Source: Methylomonas sp. (GTDB lineage: Bacteria > Pseudomonadota > Gammaproteobacteria > Methylococcales > Methylomonadaceae). Taken from it: DNA of 51,635 nucleotides. This document shows positions 45,039 to 51,635 of the stretch, piece after piece. The stretch lies in assembly GCA_026988155.1 (NCBI GenBank), contig JALSLW010000055.1, forward strand, positions 1 to 51,635, read 5' to 3'. Numbering within the stretch: position 1 is the stretch's first letter; the number at the start of each line of letters is the position of its first letter. The notes beneath the pieces were generated by a model, which had not been told where the DNA came from, did not search any database, and worked only from the letters and a program-made list of their open reading frames with translations. The position numbers were made by a program, and so were the translations under genes.

Positions 45039-46253
45039 ATGGCAGTAGGAAATATAGATTTCCCTGAAATGAAAGCAGTTTCAGGGATTAAATTAGGCAC
45101 CAGCAATGCGGGCATTAAACAAATAGATCGCGATGACATTCTAATTGTTGAAATGGCTGAGGGGTCTACTTGTGCAGGGGTCTTTACCCAAAATGCCTTT
45201 TGTGCAGCGCCTGTTCATATTGCTAAAGAGCATATACAGCTAAATCCACGGTGGCTATTGATAAATTCCGGCAATGCCAATGCAGGAACCGGTAAGCAGG
45301 GAATGGCTGATGCCAGGATCAGCTGCTCCTATCTGGCCTCAGCTGTTTCTGGTGAAGAGCGGCAGGTACTGCCTTTTTCAACAGGGGTGATAGGTGAAAA
45401 CCTGCCTGTAGCAAAAATTAAAACTGCATTGCCTAAAGCCGTCTCAACTTTTCAGGAAGACAATTGGGACAAGGCAGCTCATGCCATTATGACCACTGAT
45501 ACCTTTGCTAAAGGCGCTTCTGCCACTATTGATTTAGATGGCCATTGCGTTACCTTAACAGGCATATCAAAAGGTGCGGGGATGATCCAGCCCAATATGG
45601 CTACCATGCTTGGTTTTGTTGCCACTGATGCAAAAATAAGTCAGCCCTTATTACAGCAATGTTTGACTTTAGCCGCTGACCAATCCTTTAACCGGATTAC
45701 CGTTGATGGTGATACTTCAACCAATGACTCATGCATTTTAATGGCCAGCGGCTGTTCTACGGCACCCGAAATAATGGCAGACAGCAAAAATTATCAGCAG
45801 TTTTCTAAAGCTGTGATGGATATATGCAAACAATTGGCCGAATTAATCATAAGGGATGGGGAGGGGGCAACCAAACTTATGCGTATTAGGGTAGAACAGG
45901 CAGAAACAATTACTGAGGCTGTACGGGTAGCTAAAACAATTGCTCATTCACCATTGGTAAAAACGGCTTTTTTTGCCAGCGATCCTAATTGGGGGCGTAT
46001 TTTAGCGGCTGTAGGCCGATCTGACATTCAGAAACTGGAGCTGGATAAAGTTGAGATTTTCCTGGATGATGTTTGCATTGTTAGGCAGGGTGAACGTGCC
46101 GAGGATTATACGGAAGAAAAAGGCCAGCAGGTGATGGATAAAGAAGAAATCCTTATTCGGGTAGTTTTGGCGCGCGGAAATGTCACTCAGGAAGTTTTGA
46201 CCTGTGATCTTTCCTATGATTATGTAAAAATTAATGCCGAGTATAGAACATAA
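45039..46253 (+). CDS. argJ: Bifunctional glutamate N-acetyltransferase / amino-acid acetyltransferase ArgJ
   Basis: ArgJ transfers the acetyl group from N-acetylornithine to glutamate, closing the cyclic arginine pathway. The 404-residue precursor has the self-cleavage site A188-T189 in QPNMATMLGF, where Thr189 becomes the N-terminal nucleophile of the beta chain. GDTSTNDS and SDPNWGRILAAVGRS are also conserved. A GGGGAG ribosome site precedes the start. The Nudix-ThiE gene begins 2 bp after the stop, a common pairing in gammaproteobacteria. Confidence 0.96.
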   Translation: MAVGNIDFPEMKAVSGIKLGTSNAGIKQIDRDDILIVEMAEGSTCAGVFTQNAFCAAPVHIAKEHIQLNPRWLLINSGNANAGTGKQGMADARISCSYLASAVSGEERQVLPFSTGVIGENLPVAKIKTALPKAVSTFQEDNWDKAAHAIMTTDTFAKGASATIDLDGHCVTLTGISKGAGMIQPNMATMLGFVATDAKISQPLLQQCLTLAADQSFNRITVDGDTSTNDSCILMASGCSTAPEIMADSKNYQQFSKAVMDICKQLAELIIRDGEGATKLMRIRVEQAETITEAVRVAKTIAHSPLVKTAFFASDPNWGRILAAVGRSDIQKLELDKVEIFLDDVCIVRQGERAEDYTEEKGQQVMDKEEILIRVVLARGNVTQEVLTCDLSYDYVKINAEYRT

Positions 46254-46255
46254 CA

Positions 46256-47191
46256 TTGAAAGACAAATACCTGCACGTTGCCGTTGGGGTTATAAAAGAT
46301 AACAACAATAATATTCTGATTTCGCTTAGACACGACTCTGCCCATCAGGGGGGATTATGGGAATTTCCTGGAGGCAAGGTAGAAACAGATGAATCTGTAG
46401 AACAAGCTTTAAAAAGGGAGTTAAAAGAAGAGCTAGGTATTTCAGTGCATGAACTATTCCCCCTTATTCAGATTAAGCATCATTATCCTGACCTTAATGT
46501 GCTGCTTGATGTTTTGACAGTCACCCGATTCTCTGGCTTAGCTAAAGGCTGTGAAGGCCAGGAAATTAAATGGGTTACTTCTGAACAATTGGCAAGCTAT
46601 AGTTTTCCGAAAGCTAATGCCCCAATTATTGCAGCCTCAAAATTGCCTGCCGAGTATGCCATTTTAAATGCTGCAGAACTGCCCGTTTTACTGAAAAACT
46701 TACAGACAATGCTAGATAACGGCATCAAACTGATCCAAGCAAGAATTATGCCTTTATCAGCTATTGATATTTCCAGCTTTATTGAAGCCGCTATGCCTTT
46801 ATGCCAGAAAAGAAATGCGTATTTATTGCTTAATTCTGCCGTAAAGAATATCCGCCAAATAAAAGTAGATGGCATTCATTTGACATCACGGGATTTATTG
46901 ATGCTTAAACAGAGACCGGCAGGATTTTCATGGGTTGCCGCCTCTTGTCATAATATGAAGGAACTAAAGCATGCCGAGAATATTGGGGCAGACTTTGCTG
47001 TTCTTGCCCCTGTATTGCCCACCAGAACACACCCTGGTGCAGCAACGTTGGGCTGGGATGCATTTAAGTCATTAATTAAAGAAGTAAATATCCCCGTTTT
47101 TGCACTGGGAGGAATGCAAAAAGAGTATAAACAGATTGCCCAGTCTTCAGGCGCTCAGGGGATTGCAGGAATAACCTGTTTTTTAGCGTAA
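46256..47191 (+). CDS. Nudix hydrolase (MutT-like) fused to thiamine-phosphate-synthase-like domain
   Basis: The 311-residue fusion has an N-terminal Nudix domain (1-130) with a complete Nudix box, G40-x5-E46-x7-R54-E55-x2-E58-E59-x-G61, typical of MutT 8-oxo-dGTP sanitising enzymes. The C-terminal half (about 135-311) resembles ThiE TIM-barrel proteins (GIHLTSRDLL, VAASCHNMKELKHAENIGADFA split across strands, FALGGMQ). The same fusion is common in gammaproteobacteria as the 'Nudix family hydrolase' next to argJ or secA. The start codon is TTG, 2 bp after argJ. Whether the ThiE part is active is unclear. Confidence 0.9.
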   Translation: MKDKYLHVAVGVIKDNNNNILISLRHDSAHQGGLWEFPGGKVETDESVEQALKRELKEELGISVHELFPLIQIKHHYPDLNVLLDVLTVTRFSGLAKGCEGQEIKWVTSEQLASYSFPKANAPIIAASKLPAEYAILNAAELPVLLKNLQTMLDNGIKLIQARIMPLSAIDISSFIEAAMPLCQKRNAYLLLNSAVKNIRQIKVDGIHLTSRDLLMLKQRPAGFSWVAASCHNMKELKHAENIGADFAVLAPVLPTRTHPGAATLGWDAFKSLIKEVNIPVFALGGMQKEYKQIAQSSGAQGIAGITCFLA

Positions 47192-47241
47192 TTATTTTTA
47201 ACAACCATACGGTTTAATCTCCCCGACAAAATTTCAAGCAA

Positions 47242-47682
47242 TTACTTAATCAACCCAGAAAAAGGTTTAAGTTTTTTTGTATTATGCTGTTTGCACACAC
47301 TCAAAAGATAGGTTTTACCATCAAGAGAAATGCTGACATTTTCCAAAGCAGCTTCTCTCTTGCATCTTGTTCCCTTTGATGTGCTTGCCTGACATCGATT
47401 AAGTCCATCTTTTAAATCAATGCTGCCAGTCACTTCTGGAGCAGTCTCTTTTACTTCGACAGCTGCCGGAGCTACAGAAACTGCTGGCTTTTCAGAAAGA
47501 TCAAGAGGTGGATTGCAGTTCAGCTGCTTTCTGAAAACAATAACAATAATGGCAAGAGCTAATAAAGGCCAATAGGGCGGTAGAGCACTGGCACCTGCAT
47601 CATCTGCAGCCATTGAGGCACTAGAGTTAAGAGTCATCATGACCGTGCTAAATATACTAGCGATACTTTTATTGCTGAACAT
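47242..47682 (-). CDS. Membrane protein with C-terminal C-x8... zinc-type motif, unknown function
   Basis: The 146-residue protein has a signal-like N-terminus (1-25, SSASMAAD), a membrane helix (about 37-51), a Pro/Ala/Val/Glu-rich linker, and a C-terminal module with C97, C107, C130 and H133 in CQASTSKGTRC ... SVCKQH. This spacing resembles small zinc-binding modules with a C-x8/9-C-x(n)-C-x2-H pattern found in phage and bacterial proteins (DUF5763-like). Such a module on a membrane anchor is unusual. A GAGGGG ribosome site supports expression. No operon partner; convergent with the Nudix-ThiE gene. Confidence 0.7.
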   Translation of the reverse strand: MFSNKSIASIFSTVMMTLNSSASMAADDAGASALPPYWPLLALAIIVIVFRKQLNCNPPLDLSEKPAVSVAPAAVEVKETAPEVTGSIDLKDGLNRCQASTSKGTRCKREAALENVSISLDGKTYLLSVCKQHNTKKLKPFSGLIK

Positions 47683-47912
47683 TATTGGATCCCCTCATTT
47701 ATTATTTTAAAAAACTTATTTATTAAGTGGTAATGCTAAAAGTACCACGTTATAGATAATTAGCAAATATTTTTGTAACTACTTGGTATAGTTATGGTTA
47801 GTTTAAACATGATGAACCGTTAAATATTTTTAAACCTAAATAAACTAGCTGCACGGATTTATTTAGGTTAAATGCTCTAGCAGCTAAGACATATGCAATA
47901 AAAGTCCTGATA

Positions 47913-48122
47913 TCAGTGCAGCAAACCCTCATCATCAGTACCCACATGAATTGACTCTCCAGGGATTACCTTTTCATTTGCAGCCCATTCACCTAAATCA
48001 ATTAACTTGCAGCGTTCACTGCAAAAAGGCCTAAATTTTTGCAGAGTGTTCCAAATAACTTCTTTTTGGCAGGTAGGGCATAAAACCACTGCCATTTCAT
48101 CATGATTTTTTATTGCCGTCAT
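47913..48122 (-). CDS. yacG: DNA gyrase inhibitor YacG (small zinc protein)
   Basis: The 69-residue protein has the four zinc cysteines in [10 protein letters not shown] and [12 protein letters not shown], followed by [12 protein letters not shown], all diagnostic of YacG. In E. coli it binds gyrase GyrB and blocks its DNA access. Its ATG overlaps the zapD stop by one base, so it is translated with zapD. Length is normal. Confidence 0.95.
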   Translation of the reverse strand: MTAIKNHDEMAVVLCPTCQKEVIWNTLQKFRPFCSERCKLIDLGEWAANEKVIPGESIHVGTDDEGLLH

Positions 48123-48898
48123 TAGAATACACAGCGGGTAAGTGCAAACGAAACATCATCAGGTATCTGGTGAGGCCGCTTGCCATCAGTTGTTGGAGAC
48201 ATAAAGCGAATAGTAAACCTGTGCTTGCCTCCGCTTATTTCGGCAAATACTGGCAATGAAGAATCAATAGCCACTCTAAGCAACTGAAATGACTGCATCT
48301 TATCTAGCGCGAGCTGAAAAAACCCCGCCACAGCCAATTCCTGCGTAGGCATACTGCTCTGACGAATAAAGCCAAGAATTAGATTTATTGCCGTACGGAT
48401 ATCTGCTAAAGGTTTTGTCCATTGCAATAAGTCTTGCTGTTGAATAGCTTTATCTTGTTCTAGCCAATAGTGAAATGCGGGCAAGTCAAATGAACAGGTA
48501 CCGCCAGGTATTGAGCTGCGCTGTGAAATACTTTGAAATAGATCACTTTCCATAACATTGAGTCCAATTTTTCCATTAGTAGCATAGAGCTTTGTACTGA
48601 TACTTTTCAAGTCATCTAGAATCTCATCTAGTTTTTCAGTATCAACGCCTTGACTATTGGCAATTTGATTGAGCATTTTTGACTGACGGTCCAGCTCTTT
48701 CAGCAATCCGGATTTTAGATCATTTCGGCTAAAAATCATCAGGATGTCTAACAGCACGGAAATAACGGCTCGATAATCAGAAACGGTTGAGCCGTCCATA
48801 AAATGATTGAGCTGCTCAAAAAGCTGTTCTAGTCGCATAAAAACTCGAATTCGTTCGTTAAGTGGAAATTCGTAGAAGGTATGTGTATTCACAAACAA
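48122..48898 (-). CDS. zapD: Cell-division Z-ring protein ZapD
   Basis: ZapD (formerly YacF) crosslinks FtsZ filaments. The 258-residue protein has the family N-terminus ([21 protein letters not shown]) in a helical domain and the C-terminal beta domain ([15 protein letters not shown]). It lies in the conserved coaE-zapD-yacG cluster, 67 bp after coaE. The first residues MFVNTHT could be replaced by a downstream start, but this Met fits the usual length. Confidence 0.93.
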   Translation of the reverse strand: MFVNTHTFYEFPLNERIRVFMRLEQLFEQLNHFMDGSTVSDYRAVISVLLDILMIFSRNDLKSGLLKELDRQSKMLNQIANSQGVDTEKLDEILDDLKSISTKLYATNGKIGLNVMESDLFQSISQRSSIPGGTCSFDLPAFHYWLEQDKAIQQQDLLQWTKPLADIRTAINLILGFIRQSSMPTQELAVAGFFQLALDKMQSFQLLRVAIDSSLPVFAEISGGKHRFTIRFMSPTTDGKRPHQIPDDVSFALTRCVF

Positions 48899-48965
48899 AA
48901 TTGCCTAATATTTGAGTACCTATTCAGCTATATCAGAACTTAGGAGTGAGGAGACTCACCCCATA

Positions 48966-49568
48966 CTAAATAGTTACGGAGTTTAATAAAAAATATTTAT
49001 TGTGAAGCTTTTTGACCTGTTCTGCAAGCTGAGTCGGCGAATTAGAGTTATCTATCGTATCATCAGCGTAAGACAGCCTAGTTTTACGGGAAACCTGGCT
49101 GGAGATAATAGATAAAATGCGCTCAGTAGAAAGCAGGTCCCGTTGCTTTACTCTTGCAATTTGGGTTTCAACAGGGCAGTCAACAACCAAAATACGGTCA
49201 ACAAAAGACATCATTTTGGTTTCAATTAAAAGAGGAATGCAAAGAATGCTATACGGCGAAGTCTGTTTGTCAAACTCTGATTGCATTTGCTGAAAAATCA
49301 GCGGATGGAGTATTGCTTCTAACTGTGTTTTTTTCTCCTTATCAGAAAAAATGACTTCCCTTAATTGATCTCTATTTAACGAACCGTCTTTATTGAAAAT
49401 TTCCTGTCCAAACACCTGCTTTAATGGCACAAGCGCTGGCTGTCCCGGTTTAACCAGCTGGTGAGCAATAATATCTGCATCTATTATGGGGATGCTATAG
49501 CGGGTAAAAAGCGCAGCTATTGTTGACTTTCCACTGCCTATGCCACCCGTTAATCCAATTTTTAACAT
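48966..49568 (-). CDS. coaE: Dephospho-CoA kinase
   Basis: CoaE performs the last step of coenzyme A synthesis, phosphorylating the ribose of dephospho-CoA. The 200-residue protein has the P-loop GGIGSGKSTIA, the DADIIAHQLVKPGQPAL segment and the RDLLSTERI lid region. It starts 2 bp after the pilD stop, the standard pilD-coaE arrangement. Confidence 0.96.
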   Translation of the reverse strand: MLKIGLTGGIGSGKSTIAALFTRYSIPIIDADIIAHQLVKPGQPALVPLKQVFGQEIFNKDGSLNRDQLREVIFSDKEKKTQLEAILHPLIFQQMQSEFDKQTSPYSILCIPLLIETKMMSFVDRILVVDCPVETQIARVKQRDLLSTERILSIISSQVSRKTRLSYADDTIDNSNSPTQLAEQVKKLHNKYFLLNSVTI

Positions 49569-49570
49569 TG

Positions 49571-50446
49571 CTACATGCCTATGGCATTTAAATAAAGCAC
49601 ATTAATCTGATCGCCCCACAGTAACGCCAGCCAACCAGCCATTGCTAGATAAGGGCCAAATGGAATAGGAATATTATGGTCTTTTTTAGTCAAAACAACC
49701 ATAGAAATGCCTATTATGGCACCGACTAAAGAAGAAAGCAGGATAATAAGAGGCAAATACTGCCATCCCAGCCAGGCACCAAACAGAGCCAGCAGCTTAA
49801 AGTCGCCATATCCCATTCCATCTTTTCCTGTCGCCAGCTTAAATAGCTGATAGACAGTCCACAGGCTTAAATATCCTGCTATAGCGCCAATGATGCCGGA
49901 ATGGCTGTCGGTATAAACTGAAAATAGGGTTAAAAACAAACCCAGCCATAGCATGGGCAGAATAATGGAATCAGGCAATAGCTGGTGATCAATATCAATA
50001 AAGCTGAGTGCAATCAAAGACCAGGTAAGCAAAAGTGCAAACAGCATTTCAACTGTATAGCCAAAATGATAGGCAACAATTGCTGAGGCCAGGCCTGTAA
50101 AAGCCTCAATTAGAGGATAGCGCAACGAAATATGGGTTTTGCATTCCGAACACTTTCCCCTTAAAAACAGGTAGCTGAAAACAGGAATATTCTGATAAGG
50201 CTTTATGGGGGTATTGCAGCCTGGACAGCGAGACAGAGGAAGCATTAAATTAAAAGGTTCTTTATTGCTCTCATTGTCCTCTATCTCTAAATATTCCTTA
50301 CATTCTTTTTTCCAGGCAATGTTCATCATTACAGGGAGGCGATAGATAACGACATTTAAAAAACTGCCCACCAGCAGACCTACTATTAGAACAATCAGTG
50401 TTAATGCCTCAGGCATGGATTGAAAAATCAAATGAAGTTGCTGCAT
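49571..50446 (-). CDS. pilD: Type IV prepilin leader peptidase / N-methyltransferase PilD
   Basis: PilD cleaves and N-methylates prepilins and type II secretion pseudopilins. The 291-residue polytopic protein has the cytoplasmic zinc loop with two CxxC pairs (CPGCNTP and CSECKT) and both catalytic Asp motifs, DIDHQLLPD and GYGDFKLLA. It leads the pilD-coaE cluster. Normally pilB and pilC lie just upstream; here the sequence upstream is only repeats and insertion-sequence debris, so the cluster has been broken or pilBC lie elsewhere. Confidence 0.96.
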   Translation of the reverse strand: MQQLHLIFQSMPEALTLIVLIVGLLVGSFLNVVIYRLPVMMNIAWKKECKEYLEIEDNESNKEPFNLMLPLSRCPGCNTPIKPYQNIPVFSYLFLRGKCSECKTHISLRYPLIEAFTGLASAIVAYHFGYTVEMLFALLLTWSLIALSFIDIDHQLLPDSIILPMLWLGLFLTLFSVYTDSHSGIIGAIAGYLSLWTVYQLFKLATGKDGMGYGDFKLLALFGAWLGWQYLPLIILLSSLVGAIIGISMVVLTKKDHNIPIPFGPYLAMAGWLALLWGDQINVLYLNAIGM

Positions 50447-51031
50447 GTATTTTATTTAAGGTATGTAGGGACAGTCCCTTTTGACAGCCCTTTCTGTAAA
50501 AGCAGTTTGTATTGCAGACAGCCACAAGGGAGTGAGTCCTACAACAATAATTGCTCTGTAAAATTTTGCCAGTTTTAACCGGAAAATACTTCTAAAAAGC
50601 ATTTCAGTTTATCGTCTTGGTTTTAAGCTTTTTTACTCTTATCAGGTTGAATAAATATGCTCTATAAGCTGAATTATTAATGCTTTATTTGATTATAGGA
50701 TATTAATAGCATTAATGTTAATAGAAGTAAGGTAACGCGCATTAAATAACCTACCCAGATTGCGCAGGATTTTTATTCGTCTTCAAGGCGCAACGAAGGG
50801 AGCATAGCCAGCTATGTGACCGAAGTTGCAACGCTGAAGACGGATAAAAAGACAAGCAAGATTGGTGGGTTATTTATTGCGAGCAGCCTAAGTAAAGATT
50901 TTCACTTAGGAACGCGCAAAAATAACATCGTCAACTGACACAGGATTTTTATTCGTATTCAAGCTGTCAATGGCCAACAGAGCTGAACCAGTTTCGGCCA
51001 TTAATATTGAGCTACTTTTCCAAAAAAATTA
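50447..51031. other. 585-bp gene-free region upstream of pilD with repeats
   Basis: No gene is visible. It holds a short TGTAGGGAC / GTCCTACA inverted pair (about 50464-50544), the 156-bp repeat copy B, and beyond it a degenerate half copy of the same repeat (about 50908-50966) keeping CAGGATTTTTATTCGT. The pilD promoter must lie near its left end. Confidence 0.6.
50728..50883 (+). repeat. 156-bp self-complementary dispersed repeat, copy B
   Basis: Inverted relative to 24833-24988, with about 3 differences over 156 bp. It begins TAAGGTAACGCGCATTAAAT and ends ATTTATTGCGAG. Its halves are imperfect inverted repeats of each other, as in copy A. It has no coding content. Confidence 0.85.
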
Positions 51032-51190
51032 TTATTTGTTAAGTTTAGGTTTCAGTCGATAACTTTCGCCTCCCAACATACAAATGTGTGAATGATGGAT
51101 GAGTCTGTCAACATTAGGCACAGCAACATTGTTGTCTAAAAAGAACTCACCCCAGTTAGTAAACTGAAGCTCCCTAATTATTGGGTAGTT
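51032..51190 (-). pseudogene. IS21-family IstB C-terminal remnant
   Basis: The minus strand encodes 52 residues and a stop: ...RELQFTNWGEFFLDN..., VDRLIHHSHICMLGGES and YRLKPKLNK. This is the C-terminus of the IS21 helper ATPase IstB (family pattern WG..F.D...A...LDRLLHH...I.GESYRLK). An in-frame stop immediately precedes it and the AAA+ domain is absent, so only the 3' tip of the element is left. Confidence 0.85.
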
Positions 51191-51216
51191 TCACTATATG
51201 GTAAAGGGGACGTTGC

Positions 51217-51230
51217 CCAATGTCATTAAG
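51217..51230 (+). repeat. Dispersed 14-mer, third copy
   Basis: Exact CCAATGTCATTAAG, shared with 1-14 (reverse complement) and 32227-32240. It lies 26 bp beyond the IstB remnant. Confidence 0.6.
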
Positions 51231-51262
51231 TTAAGGATTTTTAGAGCCAATTAAGCTTGGAG

Positions 51263-51280
51263 ACGGGGCTTTAGCCCCGT
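51263..51280. repeat. Perfect 8-bp hairpin
   Basis: ACGGGGCT and AGCCCCGT are separated by two bases. This GGGGCTTTAGCCCC-type hairpin is a common form of short dispersed palindrome; no gene ends next to it. Confidence 0.5.
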
Positions 51281-51460
51281 ATTTGTAGGAAGGACTGCAG
51301 ACGCCCTGCGTCCGCCTCGTACAAAAGCCACTACGTCAAGGCTACCTCAAATGGCTCGACGGCTATTCGGGATAAAATTTTAGCCACGTTCGCTAACGCG
51401 AACATTGGCAAATTTCCCTGCGCCTTCTGAAGACTATCAGCCCATCCGGGGCTGACAGCG

Positions 51461-51514
51461 GTTGATAAAGACGGCGAGGTTGTGCTTAAGAAGAAGCTCA
51501 ATCGCAAGCAATTA
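51461..51514 (+). pseudogene. Possible IS110-type transposase fragment
   Basis: Eighteen codons read VDKDGEVVLKKKLNRKQL, similar to the region just after the first catalytic Asp motif of IS110-family transposases. Upstream sequence does not continue the homology and a stop follows within 14 codons. The match is short, so this is tentative. Confidence 0.3.
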
Positions 51515-51635
51515 AGGAACGTGCACGAAATAACTTCGACAACTTAAAAATTTCCGTTCTTTGGAACAGCAACATAATTCCATAGTTTCAGATGCTCATC
51601 AAATACAATTCGCATGGATTCTTTAAACCCTGCGA

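Larger units (their letters stand above)
51191..51635. other. 445-bp end region of element debris
   Basis: No intact gene. It contains the third copy of the 14-mer, an 8-bp perfect hairpin at 51263-51280, a possible IS110-type transposase fragment at 51461-51514, and at 51515-51543 a stretch (AGGAAC.GC...AATAAC..CG.CAACT) that echoes 50908-50935. The patchwork suggests repeated insertion and decay. Confidence 0.6.

Overview
The window reads as chromosomal DNA of a gammaproteobacterium with fairly low GC (roughly 42% by eye). The assignment rests on gene order. suhB is divergent from trmJ-cysE-iscR-iscS-iscA. The clusters pilD-coaE-zapD-yacG, ribF-ileS-lspA and divergent nadC/ampD are also present, and trpE-trpG-trpD-trpC lies without trpFBA. 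Type IV pilus ATPases, a c-di-GMP enzyme, a copper-type TonB receptor, a cytochrome c'-like protein and an exosortase-associated (TIGR04073-like) protein would suit an aquatic type such as a methanotroph of the order Methylococcales. No methane-oxidation gene is in the window, so that narrower placement is only a guess.

Layout. 1-5.1 kb is a metal-handling block: an HMA-TauE/SafE membrane protein, an ExbB-like proton channel and an OprC/NosA-like TonB receptor, with an FNR-family regulator divergent from the receptor. A perfect FNR-type palindrome lies in the shared promoter region. 5.2-8.9 kb holds a receiver-like/PilZ protein, nadC coupled to a flavin reductase, ampD and lspA. 9.0-15.7 kb holds ileS and ribF, an HDOD protein and a PAS-GGDEF-EAL protein. 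15.9-19.8 kb is the trpEGDC operon. 20-25 kb has a FAH-family hydrolase coupled to hemW, then pyrE and a solitary dynamin-like GTPase. 25-29.4 kb has a DUF3530 protein, an AI-2E-type permease, a cold-shock/membrane protein coupled to a cytochrome c'-like protein (with a perfect 169-bp tandem duplication at its 3' end) and cobO/btuR. 29.5-36.8 kb has tex, the TIGR04073-like protein, the compact isc cluster without iscU, cysE, trmJ and suhB. 36.9-39.6 kb has exported pentapeptide-repeat and EF-hand proteins and yfbR. 39.6-42.4 kb has two PilT/PilU-type ATPases, one with a duplicated N-terminal domain. 42.6-47.2 kb has a PP-loop tRNA-thiolase-like gene, a tusA-like gene, a CDF metal transporter, argJ and a Nudix-ThiE fusion. 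47.2-50.4 kb has a membrane protein with a C-x8-C..C-x2-H motif, then yacG, zapD, coaE and pilD. 50.4-51.6 kb is a graveyard of repeats and insertion-sequence remnants, including an IstB C-terminus.

How they connect. The strongest functional story is the first 5 kb. The receptor keeps the CxxxM and HxM copper ligands described for OprC. The regulator keeps FNR-type DNA-contact residues but only three of FNR's four cluster cysteines, and the palindrome between them is the exact site such a helix should read. I infer a copper-acquisition locus under oxygen, redox or metal control. A second theme is sulfur and Fe-S handling: IscR with a probable autoregulatory site, IscS, IscA, CysE, and the PP-loop/TusA pair. 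A third is surface behaviour through c-di-GMP and type IV pili. Repeats recur across the window: two inverted 156-bp copies, a 14-mer found three times, and several short hairpins. I saw no CRISPR array, tRNA or rRNA gene, prophage or intact insertion sequence.
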